A model generated the notes under the pieces. It searched no databases. It saw only the letters and a program-made list of their open reading frames with translations, and had not been told where the DNA came from. Shown here one piece after another: positions 8,143 through 16,709 of a stretch of 64,000 bases of DNA; position 1 is the stretch's first letter; the number at the start of each line of letters is the position of its first letter. The position numbers and the translations under genes are program-made. This stretch comes from Pedobacter sp. AJM (lineage in GTDB: Bacteria; Bacteroidota; Bacteroidia; Sphingobacteriales; Sphingobacteriaceae): positions 1 through 64,000 of the forward strand of contig NZ_NHOT01000010.1 of NCBI RefSeq assembly GCF_002197755.1, in the 5' to 3' direction.

Positions 8143-10512
8143 ATGTTCAAACTCAACCTAAAAATCGCCTTGCGAAACCTCTGGAAAAACAAAGGATTTT
8201 CACTGATCAATATCGGAGGACTGGCCATTGGCTTAGCCAGTTGTATGGTTTTATTGCTCTATGTTGCTTATGAGTGGAGTTATGATAAGCAGTTTACCAA
8301 CAACGATAAAACTTATGTGGTTTATCAAAATATGGAGGCTAATGGTAAAACTTTTAGCTGGGCATGGACCCCTAATGTAATGGCTAAAGAAGTGCAGGAA
8401 AAATTACCGGGAGTAAAATATGCATCACATTCTACCTATCCACGAGCTCATCTAATTACCGTTGATCAAAATAAACTGATTAGCAAGGTTGTTTTCGCTG
8501 ATCCTTCTTTCCTTAAAATATTAAATTATAAGTTCCTTAAGGGCAATCCTGTAAAAGTTTTGGAGAATGTAAATACTATAATTCTGACAAAATCATTTGC
8601 AAAGAAGTTATTTGGGGACGAAGACCCCATTAACAAAACGGTGAAGCTGGAGAATCAGGAGGTTTTAAAAGTTGAGGCCATTATAGAAGATATCCCGGCC
8701 AATAGCAGTTTAATTTTTGAATGTATCATGCCATGGGATTTATTTTTGAAGAGAGAAACTTGGGCAAAGGAAAATAACTGGGGTAATAACATGTGCCTGA
8801 CGCTGGTTCAATTGCAGGATAATAAATTTTTTCCGGCGGCAAATATTTATATACATGATATTTACAAACGCAATCAAAAAGAAAACCTGGCAGTTGCATT
8901 ATTACATCCTTTATCCAAATGGCATTTATACGGCGATTTTGTAAACGGAAAATCTGTAGGTGGAAGAATAGATCAGCTCAAAATATTTTTATTACTTGCG
9001 TTTTGCATTCTGTTAATTGCCTGCGTAAACTTTATGAATCTATCTACTGCCCGTTCCGAGCGCAGAGCAAAAGAGGTTGGCGTTCGTAAAGCTATTGGTT
9101 CTTCAAGGCAATCTTTAATTAACCAGTTTTTTTTAGAGTCTATCCTAATCACAGTTGTTGCCACGGTTATTGCTTTTATTTTAGTTGAGGTAAGCATTCC
9201 CTATTTTAATAATTTATTAAATATCAAATTAGAAATTGATTATAGCAATTTTAGATTTTGGACTGCGCTTTTTATTTTAATGATTTTTACAGGATTTATA
9301 GCGGGTAGTTATCCGGCACTTTACCTATCTTCTTTTGAACCCATTAAAGTATTAAAAGGTTTAAAACTCAAAACTGATTCTTCAGTATCGGTGAGGAAGG
9401 TTTTAGTGGTAGGACAATTCGTCTTTGCAGCCTGCTTAATCGTGTGTACAGCCGTAATCTATCAGCAACTGAATTACATTAAGAATAAACCAATTGGTTA
9501 TGACCAATCTAACCTCGTCCAGATTGCCGTGCAAGGTAAAATGAAGAAATATAAAAACCTGGAGTTGCTCAAAACACAATTACTTAAATCTGGCGCTACG
9601 AGTGATGTGACATTTTTTAGTATGGATGTTACGGAAGGAGGCAATAATACTATTGATATCCAATGGCCAGGAAAAAATCCAAATGAAGAGGTTTCTTTTA
9701 ACCACAGATCCATTGGCTATGATTTTATAAAAACCATTGGTACGGAGATACTTAGTGGTCGCGAATTTTCGGAACAATATCCGAACGACAGCAGCAATGT
9801 GATGCTCAATGAATCGGCCGTAAAAATGATGGGTTTAAAGAATCCAATTGGTGCAGTGATCACTTTTTGGGGTACCAAGTTCACCAACGTTGGTGTTGTT
9901 AAAGATTTCGTTGTAGAAAGCGCTTATCAGAAAGTGGCACCAATGATTTTTCGTTTGGCACATAACGAAGATTTTAGTGTCATTCTTGTGCGTTTAAATC
10001 CTGGTCAGAACATCAGTTCATCACTAAATAAAATTGATGCGCTCGTAAAAGAAATAGAACCTAATTATCCGGTTAACCGCAAATTTGTCAATGAATCTTT
10101 TGAAGTAAAATTTCAGGATGAAAAGATACTGGGTACACTCTCCAATTGGTTTGGTTGTTTTGCCATCTTCATTTCTTGTTTGGGTTTATTAGGATTAGCG
10201 CTTTTCATGGCCGAACAACGCAAAAAAGAAATCAGCATCCGTAAAGTTTTAGGTGCGAGCACGGCCAACATCCTAACGCTTTTAAATAAGGATTTTATCA
10301 AACTCGTTGCTATTGCGAATGTGGTTGCCTTTCCACTCGCTTATCTGGTCATTAATAAATGGCTTTCTGCATTCGAATACCGGGTTGATATATCATTTTG
10401 GCCATTTGCACTTGCCATTACAATATCTGTTTTAATTGCTGTTTTAACCGTGAGCATTCAGTCGGTGAAGGTAGCGAAAGCGAACCCGGTTGATGCGCTT
10501 AAATATGAATAA
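8143..10512 (+). CDS. ABC transporter permease, double FtsX/MacB type
   Basis: 789 residues. TM1 is near residues 19-42 (FSLINIGGLAIGLASCMVLLLYVAY), followed by a large MacB-like periplasmic domain to about 275, then three helices (about 283-300, 330-355, 372-395) making a first FtsX domain. A second TM at about 425-445 opens a second periplasmic domain, closed by three more helices at about 675-700, 722-745 and 755-780. The motif ERRAKEVGVRKAIGSS in the first half and EQRKKEISIRKVLGAS in the second show the internal duplication. This double form is common in Bacteroidota. Works with the upstream ATPase and adaptor. Confidence 0.92.
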   Translation: MFKLNLKIALRNLWKNKGFSLINIGGLAIGLASCMVLLLYVAYEWSYDKQFTNNDKTYVVYQNMEANGKTFSWAWTPNVMAKEVQEKLPGVKYASHSTYPRAHLITVDQNKLISKVVFADPSFLKILNYKFLKGNPVKVLENVNTIILTKSFAKKLFGDEDPINKTVKLENQEVLKVEAIIEDIPANSSLIFECIMPWDLFLKRETWAKENNWGNNMCLTLVQLQDNKFFPAANIYIHDIYKRNQKENLAVALLHPLSKWHLYGDFVNGKSVGGRIDQLKIFLLLAFCILLIACVNFMNLSTARSERRAKEVGVRKAIGSSRQSLINQFFLESILITVVATVIAFILVEVSIPYFNNLLNIKLEIDYSNFRFWTALFILMIFTGFIAGSYPALYLSSFEPIKVLKGLKLKTDSSVSVRKVLVVGQFVFAACLIVCTAVIYQQLNYIKNKPIGYDQSNLVQIAVQGKMKKYKNLELLKTQLLKSGATSDVTFFSMDVTEGGNNTIDIQWPGKNPNEEVSFNHRSIGYDFIKTIGTEILSGREFSEQYPNDSSNVMLNESAVKMMGLKNPIGAVITFWGTKFTNVGVVKDFVVESAYQKVAPMIFRLAHNEDFSVILVRLNPGQNISSSLNKIDALVKEIEPNYPVNRKFVNESFEVKFQDEKILGTLSNWFGCFAIFISCLGLLGLALFMAEQRKKEISIRKVLGASTANILTLLNKDFIKLVAIANVVAFPLAYLVINKWLSAFEYRVDISFWPFALAITISVLIAVLTVSIQSVKVAKANPVDALKYE

Positions 10513-10618
10513 AAATAAGTGATAAGTTATACGTTTTAAGTTGTAAGTGATAAGTTGTATGTTGTAAGTAGAGATACTTATACCTTCATACTTAAAACCT
10601 GCCACTTATTTAAAAACA

Positions 10619-10730
<112 letters not shown>

Positions 10731-10761
10731 TCTTAAAAGCCTTAAGCAGGCATTTAATCAG

Positions 10762-10792
10762 AACCCTTGCAGTAACAACTGCAGGGGTTTCT
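10762..10792 (+). terminator. Intrinsic terminator after the 5S gene
   Basis: AACCCTTGCAGT (10762-10773), 4-base loop, ACTGCAGGGGTT (10778-10789), then TCTT. Twelve pairs with one G-T. It supports the 5S gene as an independent transcription unit. Confidence 0.8.
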
Positions 10793-11211
10793 TGATTTAT
10801 AATGTTTAAAGAACAAGGAGCAAAGAGCAAGGAGCAAAGGCTGAATTGTTGTTTGAATATTACTGAGACATAATTCGGGATGTTTTTAAGGGTACTAATT
10901 AACAACGATCAATAATAGAATTCATCTATAATGGTTCCCGCGGATTTCGGAGATTTCGCAGATTTAGGGTGATGAAACGTTGTGTAGCAGGCATTTGAAG
11001 TCTGAAAAACATCTGTCTTAAGCACCTTCCTTCTGAATTTGATTCAGGCTTTATAAGAATTGTTGAAATTGATTTATGAATCTCTTATACATGATGCTAA
11101 GAACACTAATGTAACCTTAATGTATTCGTAACTGAATGGTAAATTATCATCAATTACACTCAATAGAGTAAAGCTATGGGATTATCATTATGTGATATTA
11201 CACTATAAATT
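10793..11211. other. Gene-free stretch between 5S rRNA and the LRR kinase gene
   Basis: No credible gene. It begins with a purine-rich short-word run (variants of GGAGCAAAGA, about 10808-10840), and has a second ATTTCG/GCAGATT-type run at about 10938-10969. The rest is AT-rich with no strong hairpin. The end abuts the promoter-like box before the kinase gene. Confidence 0.6.
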
Positions 11212-11219
11212 TATCTTTG
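11212..11219 (+). promoter_or_regulatory. Bacteroidota -7 box before the LRR kinase gene
   Basis: TATCTTTG fits TAnnTTTG; the ATG is 13 bases on, implying a very short leader. No clear TTTG -33 element. A GTG/CAC dyad (GTGATATTACAC, about 11192-11203) lies just upstream and could be an operator. Confidence 0.45.
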
Positions 11220-11232
11220 TGAAAACAATAAT

Positions 11233-12552
11233 ATGGTGCAAACATTAGTGCAATTGAAACGTGGTGAACTGAATGGTTGTACTTCGTTAAAACTTTCAGC
11301 AGATCTGGAAACCTTCCCGATCGAAATATTAGATCTGGCCGATACACTTGAATATCTAGACCTATCTGCTAACCGTTTGTCAGAATTACCTCCCGATTTT
11401 GGGAAACTTCAGAAATTGAAAGTTTTCTTTTGTTCCAATAATGCATTTACCATTTATCCGGAAGTACTTGCTGATTGTCCATTACTTGACATTGTTGGCT
11501 TTAAAGCAAACTGTATTGAGCATATTCCTGATCTTGCAATTGGCAGCCATTTAAGGTGGTTAATTTTAACCAATAACAGGATAGCTGCACTACCTGCCAG
11601 TATTGGAAATTGTTATCGGCTGGAGAAGCTGATGCTTGCAGGCAATAGATTAACGGAATTACCTGACGAATTACAGTATTGCAAAGCACTCGCACTTTTG
11701 AGACTCTCGGCCAATAAGATTGAATATTTACCTGCCTGGCTGTTTAATTTACCAGCATTATCATGGCTGGCTTTTTCAGGAAATCCATGCTGCAGACCAT
11801 CCATATCCGGAGCGGGAGCAACATTTATTGCCTATGATAGCTTAAAAATTCAGGACAAACTCGGAGAAGGCGCATCAGGAACCATTTACCGTGCATCAAG
11901 CGATGGAATGCTCCAGGATGTAGCCGTAAAAGTATTTAAGGGTGATGTTACCAGCGATGGTTATCCGGAAGATGAAATGCATTCGAGCATCGAAGCTGGT
12001 GACCATGAGGCGTTAGTGAAAATCATTGGTCAAACTAATGATTCGTCTGAATCAAAAACTGGATTGGTCATGGAGCTTATCCCGAAACATTATACAAATC
12101 TTGGAAATCCGCCATCACTAAATACCTGTAGCAGGGATGTATTTGATTCGGATAAGCGACTTTCTGCCTGGCAAATCATGAACATTCTAACCGCTATATC
12201 TTCAGTGGCTAATCATCTGCATCAAAAAGGGATTATGCATGGTGATTTATATGCGCACAACATGTTGATTGATGCGGATGGAAAAACCTTATTCGGTGAC
12301 TTTGGTGCCGCAACCCGGTATGAGCGGAATCACTCGGATTTCTCACATGCAATGGAGCGAATAGAAGTAAGTGCTTTTGGACATTTAGTTGACGATCTAT
12401 TATCATTATATGCATCAGTAGAGCAAGATACTTTTTATTCTGCATTGCGTGCATTAGAAAAATCTTGCCATTTGACAGATGTGGGCCGTAGACCTGGTTT
12501 TGAACAGATTGAGTCTGTTTTAGTTAAAATAAAAAGTCAAAATTTAATTTAA
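11233..12552 (+). CDS. Leucine-rich-repeat protein kinase
   Basis: 439 residues, apparently cytoplasmic (no signal peptide or membrane helix). Residues ~15-190 carry about seven LRRs of the LxxLxLSxNxLxxLPxxx type. Residues ~205-435 are a eukaryotic-like kinase: glycine loop GEGASG, VAVKVFK with the ATP-binding Lys, catalytic loop HGDLYAHNML (HGD in place of HRD, Asp and Asn kept) and DFG in FGDFGAA. All key catalytic residues are therefore present. This layout is known in some proteobacteria and Bacteroidota, but substrates are not. The 3' end overlaps the convergent rlmN gene by 4 bases, leaving no room for a terminator between them. Confidence 0.9.
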   Translation: MVQTLVQLKRGELNGCTSLKLSADLETFPIEILDLADTLEYLDLSANRLSELPPDFGKLQKLKVFFCSNNAFTIYPEVLADCPLLDIVGFKANCIEHIPDLAIGSHLRWLILTNNRIAALPASIGNCYRLEKLMLAGNRLTELPDELQYCKALALLRLSANKIEYLPAWLFNLPALSWLAFSGNPCCRPSISGAGATFIAYDSLKIQDKLGEGASGTIYRASSDGMLQDVAVKVFKGDVTSDGYPEDEMHSSIEAGDHEALVKIIGQTNDSSESKTGLVMELIPKHYTNLGNPPSLNTCSRDVFDSDKRLSAWQIMNILTAISSVANHLHQKGIMHGDLYAHNMLIDADGKTLFGDFGAATRYERNHSDFSHAMERIEVSAFGHLVDDLLSLYASVEQDTFYSALRALEKSCHLTDVGRRPGFEQIESVLVKIKSQNLI

Positions 12553-13595
12553 CTTTCTTTCACTGCTAACTGACCGCAGGCGGCATCAATATCTTTTCCG
12601 CGGCTCCGGCGAATGTTAGTGGTAATCCCTTGTGATTTTAGATAACTGGCAAAGGCATCAATTTTATCACCTTCTGCATTGGTAAAATCAGCGAAGGAAA
12701 TAGGGTTGTATTCAATCAGGTTTACCTTACAAGGAATGTGCTTGCAAAATTTGGCTAAATCCATAGCATCAGCAATTTCATCATTAAAATGATTGAAAAC
12801 AATGTATTCGTAGGTAACCGGGTTTTTGGTTTTTGCAAAATAATATTTTAATGCCTCCGCGAGTGACTTTAATGAGTTCGCTTCGTTAATGGGCATGATC
12901 TCATTTCGCTTTTTATCATCTGCCGCATGGAGGGAAAGTGCCAGGTTAAATTTAACACCATCATCGCCTAATTTTTTAATCATTTTGGCAATGCCGGCGG
13001 TAGAAACTGTAATGCGCTTGTAACTCATATTCAAACCATCGGGTGCAGTAATGCGTTCGATAGATTTTAATACATTGGCATAGTTTAGCAATGGTTCGCC
13101 CATGCCCATATATACAATATTGGTTAAGGGGTTATTGTAATTTTGCTTGGCTTGTTTATCAATCAGCACAACCTGATCGTAAATTTCATCTGCATTTAAA
13201 TTTCTTTTCCGGTCCATATAACCTGTGGCACAGAATTTACAGGTTAAACTGCATCCCACCTGAGAACTTACACAGGCAGTCATGCGGTCTTCTAATGGAA
13301 TTAAAACGCCCTCTACAATATTGCCATCGGCTAAACGGAAAGTATTTTTAATGGTATGATCATTACTGAACTGTGAGTTGTTAACCTGGACCGCATTAAT
13401 GGCAAAATTTTCGTCAAGGGTTTTTCGCAAATCTTTAGAAAGATTGCTCATTTCATCAAAGTTAATTGCCGATTTCTCCCATAGCCATTGATAAATCTGC
13501 TTTGCCCTAAAGGCAGGTTGCTGCATAGCCGTTAAGTGCTGTTGCAATTGTGCTAAATCAAGTGAGCGGATATCTATCTTTTTTGCTGTTACCAT
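12549..13595 (-). CDS. 23S rRNA (adenine2503-C2)/tRNA methyltransferase RlmN
   Basis: Radical-SAM enzyme that methylates C2 of A2503 in 23S rRNA and A37 of some tRNAs. The cluster-binding Cys triad is in CSLTCKFCATGY. The C-terminal Cys in DIDAACGQL is the one that forms the covalent RNA intermediate, and the region around YMGMGEPLLNY is the GEP motif of the family. The longest frame opens at TTG (13604), but the ATG at 13595 gives the better start and 348 residues, normal for RlmN. A TAnnTTTG promoter box ends only six bases before this ATG. The gene follows rluF on the same strand, two rRNA modification genes in a row. Confidence 0.96.
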   Translation of the reverse strand: MVTAKKIDIRSLDLAQLQQHLTAMQQPAFRAKQIYQWLWEKSAINFDEMSNLSKDLRKTLDENFAINAVQVNNSQFSNDHTIKNTFRLADGNIVEGVLIPLEDRMTACVSSQVGCSLTCKFCATGYMDRKRNLNADEIYDQVVLIDKQAKQNYNNPLTNIVYMGMGEPLLNYANVLKSIERITAPDGLNMSYKRITVSTAGIAKMIKKLGDDGVKFNLALSLHAADDKKRNEIMPINEANSLKSLAEALKYYFAKTKNPVTYEYIVFNHFNDEIADAMDLAKFCKHIPCKVNLIEYNPISFADFTNAEGDKIDAFASYLKSQGITTNIRRSRGKDIDAACGQLAVKES

Positions 13596-13601
13596 TTGCT
13601 G

Positions 13602-13632
13602 CAAAGGTACTTAAAAAGCACTTAAGCTGAAA
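13602..13632 (-). promoter_or_regulatory. Promoter of rlmN with near-leaderless spacing
   Basis: On the minus strand: TTTC (13629-13632), 19 bases, then TACCTTTG (13602-13609). This is one base from the Bacteroidota consensus TTTG-N19-21-TAnnTTTG. The box is followed by CAGCAA and the ATG, so the transcript would start at or within a few bases of the start codon. Confidence 0.6.
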
Positions 13633-13683
13633 GGCGAAAGCTGAAAGCAAATTGTTGTGATTCAGAATTTTACAATTAGCAGG

Positions 13684-14664
13684 CTATCTTCCTCTTGATC
13701 TGCTATTTGATTTTCCTGCAGGCTTACCTTTTGCCGGTTTGGCATTTCTATTGGCAGAGGTGCTTTTGCCGGTGGTTTTGCTTTTAGCTGAAGATGAACC
13801 GGTATGCTTTTTAGTTGTTGGTTTAGCCGTAGCGGAATGTTTAGGTTTGTGATTTTTTTTCACTTCTTCCCTTAACTCCGGAATTTCGTCCCAGGTATTG
13901 TTCTTTTTCTTTGCAGAACTTTTCACTTTCGGGCTTGCTTCGGAAGATGATTTCTCAACGCTTTTCATGATTCCGGCCATTTCCTCTTCCGTTAATTCCC
14001 TGAATTCTCCTGTTGGGATGCCCTTAAGATTAATGTTCATAATCCGCGTCCGCTCTAATTTTGTCACTTCATATCCGAAGTGTTCACACATTCTTCTGAT
14101 CTGCCTGTTCAAACCCTGAATCAATGTAATATTGAAAACGAAAGTGCTCACCTGCCTCACCTTACACTTGCGGGTATTGACGCCCAGAATGGGTACACCA
14201 TTACTCATTTCAAAGATGAAATCATCGGTAATGGGTTTATTAACGGTAACAACATATTCTTTTTCATGTTTGTTACCTGCCCTCAGGATTTTATTCACCA
14301 GGTCGCCATTATTGGTTAAGAAAATTAATCCCGATGAATCTTTATCTAAACGGCCAATGGGGAAAATACGTTCACTGTGGTTAATGTAATCCACGATGTT
14401 ATCGCGGACATTTGATTCGGTGGTGCTGGTCACTCCGGTTGGTTTATTGAAGGCCAGAAGAATAAAGCTGCTTTCTTCTTTAGGTTCGATATGATGTCCG
14501 TTCACCATGACCCTGTCTCCGGCCAAAACCTGATCGCCTATTTTAGCCCTTTTACCATTGATAAATACATTACCTTTTTCGATAAAGCGATCTGCCTCCC
14601 GGCGGGAACATAATCCGCTTTCGCTGATGAATTTATTTAATCGGGTGGCAGGGTTATTATTCAT
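13684..14664 (-). CDS. 23S rRNA pseudouridine synthase RluF with a basic C-terminal tail
   Basis: Converts a uridine near position 2604 of 23S rRNA to pseudouridine. The S4 RNA-binding domain covers about residues 7-65 ([25 protein letters not shown] region), and the catalytic Asp lies in [18 protein letters not shown]. The segment [20 protein letters not shown] is very like E. coli RluF. Past residue ~235 comes a ~90-residue tail of Lys, Ser, Thr, Ala and Pro without predicted structure; such tails are common in Bacteroidota RluB/RluF and likely bind RNA. A perfect 14-bp palindrome lies 42 bp upstream of the start. Confidence 0.93.
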   Translation of the reverse strand: MNNNPATRLNKFISESGLCSRREADRFIEKGNVFINGKRAKIGDQVLAGDRVMVNGHHIEPKEESSFILLAFNKPTGVTSTTESNVRDNIVDYINHSERIFPIGRLDKDSSGLIFLTNNGDLVNKILRAGNKHEKEYVVTVNKPITDDFIFEMSNGVPILGVNTRKCKVRQVSTFVFNITLIQGLNRQIRRMCEHFGYEVTKLERTRIMNINLKGIPTGEFRELTEEEMAGIMKSVEKSSSEASPKVKSSAKKKNNTWDEIPELREEVKKNHKPKHSATAKPTTKKHTGSSSAKSKTTGKSTSANRNAKPAKGKPAGKSNSRSRGR

Positions 14665-15064
14665 ACTGCAATTTTACGGAAATAATCCCTTTTCTAAACC
14701 ATATCTGTTACATGTAACATCAAAACATTACGCTCTAACATCAGGGTTTACAGGAATTAAAGGCTTTGCTAAAAAAAGATTAAGATAAGATGCTCAAATT
14801 TTCACACATTATGGCATTTATTCGTATAAAAGAATCCAACAATGTGGACTATAAATACGGATAATTGTTTTATTTTTGATCAATCAATTACGGTAATCAG
14901 ATTCATTCATTTAATCAGATATGAATTAAATACGAGCATTCAAACTATTCATTTTCATTGGTTCGGAGTATGATATAATGAAAAAGCGTAACTTAAGTTG
15001 TCGAACGTATTTCATTACAAAACTCTAAGCATATTAATTACATCAATCCATAATTTAAAATTCT
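14665..15064. other. Intergenic region between divergent rluF and the 92-residue gene
   Basis: About 400 bp, AT-rich. It holds a perfect 14-bp palindrome TGTTACATGTAACA (14706-14719) on the rluF side, a TAnnTTTG-like box TATTTTTG (14871-14878), and a palindromic AACTTAAGTT (14990-14999). A frame of 16 codons from the ATG at 14979 is too short to call. No RNA gene recognised. Confidence 0.5.
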
Positions 15065-15343
15065 ATGCCCGCTGAAGTACCTGTTACATCACCCTTATTT
15101 AAGGTAAAAGAAATTACATACGCTTTCAATGCAGAAGAATACGTGAGTTTCTTAAATCATTGTGAAGACTTTATGTCTGTAGAAAAAGAAAACTTTGAAG
15201 TGGTACTGGATTCCATTTCAGAGCGGTTAATTAACTGCGCTGATGCCAATACGCCTATAGGTGAAATCAGGCCTCAAATCAAGCTCCTGAAAGAACTTGG
15301 TTTTTTTCTTAAAAATATAGTAAGCATTGCAGCGGCAGAATAA
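15065..15343 (+). CDS. Small conserved-looking protein of unknown function
   Basis: 92 residues, acidic, soluble, no signal peptide or known motif. The sequence reads as mixed alpha-helical (FNAEEYVSFLNHCEDFMSV, then PQIKLLKELGFFLKNIVSIAAAE). It has normal codon use and an ATG start. Its 3' end overlaps the convergent helix-turn-helix gene by 35 bases. Not recognised; it could equally be a short regulatory or accessory protein of the polysaccharide locus, but nothing shows this directly. Confidence 0.6.
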   Translation: MPAEVPVTSPLFKVKEITYAFNAEEYVSFLNHCEDFMSVEKENFEVVLDSISERLINCADANTPIGEIRPQIKLLKELGFFLKNIVSIAAAE

Positions 15344-15707
15344 ACAGTATCATCCCTTTATTCTTAATGCATAATTGTAAAAGTTCGTTATATTTCTCCA
15401 GCAGATCAATGTATTTATCTTTCCAGTTCGCATCTTCTAAACCGGGCGCATTTTCTGCAGACTCGGTATAATGAAAGGTGGTTTTGCCTATTGTTTCACC
15501 TTTAACAAATAAAGAAGGAAATTCTGAAGAGAAATCATGATTTAGAACAGATCCTATTCGAAAAATGATCTCGGGTTTCAGGTGTCTTTGATTAAACCAA
15601 TTGTATACAGATCGGCGGTTAACTTTAATAATTCTGGCTAATTCTGCAATGCTATATCCATTTCTTCTGATAATTCTTTCTACTGTCTGGCCGTGATGAA
15701 GTTCCAT
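15309..15707 (-). CDS. Small helix-turn-helix DNA-binding protein
   Basis: 132 residues. Residues ~5-60 form a helix-turn-helix of the XRE/Cro kind: TVERIIRRNGYSIAELARIIKVNRRSVYNWFNQRHLKPEIIFRIG, with the recognition helix around RRSVYNWF. A linker and a probable helix with heptad-like Leu spacing (YIDLLEKYNELLQLC) follow, perhaps for dimer formation. The last ~15 residues (FILPLQCLLYF) are hydrophobic. It lies 32 bp downstream of the UpxY-like gene on the same strand, so the two may be co-transcribed and may both act on the polysaccharide operon. Target unknown. Confidence 0.75.
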   Translation of the reverse strand: MELHHGQTVERIIRRNGYSIAELARIIKVNRRSVYNWFNQRHLKPEIIFRIGSVLNHDFSSEFPSLFVKGETIGKTTFHYTESAENAPGLEDANWKDKYIDLLEKYNELLQLCIKNKGMILFILPLQCLLYF

Positions 15708-15739
15708 ATTACGTAATAAACTGGGATTTAGTGTTCGAT

Positions 15740-16300
15740 TTAAAGATGGGTTGAAATTGTTTTAGCTGTGGGAATAATGATATTGGAAATATCAACGCGA
15801 ACCTTTGCCACCAGGGCACAATCAAGCTGGTTGAGTATTAATAATACTGTTCTTTCTTCCACTTCCAGAATCTCTGCCCGGGTACCAGCCTTAAAACCTC
15901 TATTGATGATCACCTGGTCTCCAACAGCCAATTGCCTGCTGCTAATCGTTGCTATATCCTGGTAGGTGGAAAGGATATCATTAATCCTGGTGATATCTTC
16001 ATCCGGCATGATGGCCGGCTTGCCGCCAAAATTCACATAATTTAGAATGCCTTGTATAGCAAGTACCTTTTGCTCTTCTGCAGGATTGACATAAACAAAT
16101 AAGTAAGAAGGGAAAAGCGGCTTTTCAATAAGCTTAAATCGATCTGCCCATTTGCTTCTGATGGTTATCACAGGGCAGAAACTGTGCAATCCGCACTGAT
16201 TAAGTAAATCATGTGCTTTTTTCTCATAATTGGATCGTGTGTATACCACTTTCCATTTTCTTTTTCTCACCTGGTGAAGTGAGATGGTTGCTAAATTCAT
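15740..16300 (-). CDS. UpxY-like NusG-family transcription antiterminator
   Basis: About 186 residues. The N-terminal NGN domain (WKVVYTRSNYEKKAHDLLNQCG ... KPLFPSYLFVYV) and a C-terminal KOW domain (VGDQVIINRGFKAGTRAEILEVEERTVLLIL) are both present. In Bacteroides, UpxY proteins load on RNA polymerase in the leader of their own capsule operon and prevent early termination. Here the gene is divergent from the polysaccharide operon that starts at 16710. The longest frame starts at TTG (16318); the ATG at 16300 (MNLATISLHQVRKRKW) is preferred. Confidence 0.9.
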   Translation of the reverse strand: MNLATISLHQVRKRKWKVVYTRSNYEKKAHDLLNQCGLHSFCPVITIRSKWADRFKLIEKPLFPSYLFVYVNPAEEQKVLAIQGILNYVNFGGKPAIMPDEDITRINDILSTYQDIATISSRQLAVGDQVIINRGFKAGTRAEILEVEERTVLLILNQLDCALVAKVRVDISNIIIPTAKTISTHL

Positions 16301-16591
16301 AATTATTAAGGATGACAATGTAAAATAACCGAAAATCTGTGGTTAATGTCGTATAAAGATTACATATGTATATCATAATGTGAACTTATGTAAACTCATT
16401 AGTTTGATAATTAGTTGTTTATACTCTTTTTATGTTTAAATGATGGTTTATTGATGGTTTTGCACAGCAAAGGTTTCCATAAGTAAACACAATTTCTCTT
16501 TTGTGCATAATTATGATCGTGTAATGTTCCCAAAACACCACGTTCTGCTAACCATCCCATCAAAAAAGTTTTTAAGAGATTAAATACACCT

Positions 16592-16599
16592 TACTTTCG
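16592..16599 (+). promoter_or_regulatory. Candidate -7 box of the exopolysaccharide operon
   Basis: TACTTTCG is one base from TAnnTTTG. It would give a leader of about 100 bases before the first gene. The rest of the 16319-16591 gap is AT-rich, without genes; the promoter of the divergent antiterminator gene must lie in its left part but I cannot place it. Confidence 0.35.
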
Positions 16600-16609
16600 C
16601 AGAAGCTTT

Positions 16610-16642
16610 TTGAATGCGATTCACCAATTTCTCTGCATTCAA
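16610..16642 (+). promoter_or_regulatory. Hairpin in the leader of the exopolysaccharide operon
   Basis: TTGAATGC (16610-16617) and GCATTCAA (16635-16642) form a perfect 8-bp stem with a 17-base loop, in the first ~50 bases of the predicted leader. A smaller TCAC/GTGA pair follows at about 16658-16670. Such a leader structure is a plausible recruitment or pause site for the neighbouring UpxY-like protein. No classical terminator with a T run is seen in the leader. Confidence 0.5.
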
Positions 16643-16709
16643 TTTCGTCGAAAAGGATCACTGTAAGTGAAATGGCGAAGCTATACCCCCCAGTGTAATT
16701 TACTATATT

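Noticed and set aside
10513-10618. Remains of a 23S rRNA gene upstream of 5S
   Set aside because: The sequence is an AT-rich short-word run with no 23S-like motif.
15065-15707. Toxin-antitoxin pair
   Set aside because: The two small genes are convergent rather than in one operon, and neither resembles a known toxin.
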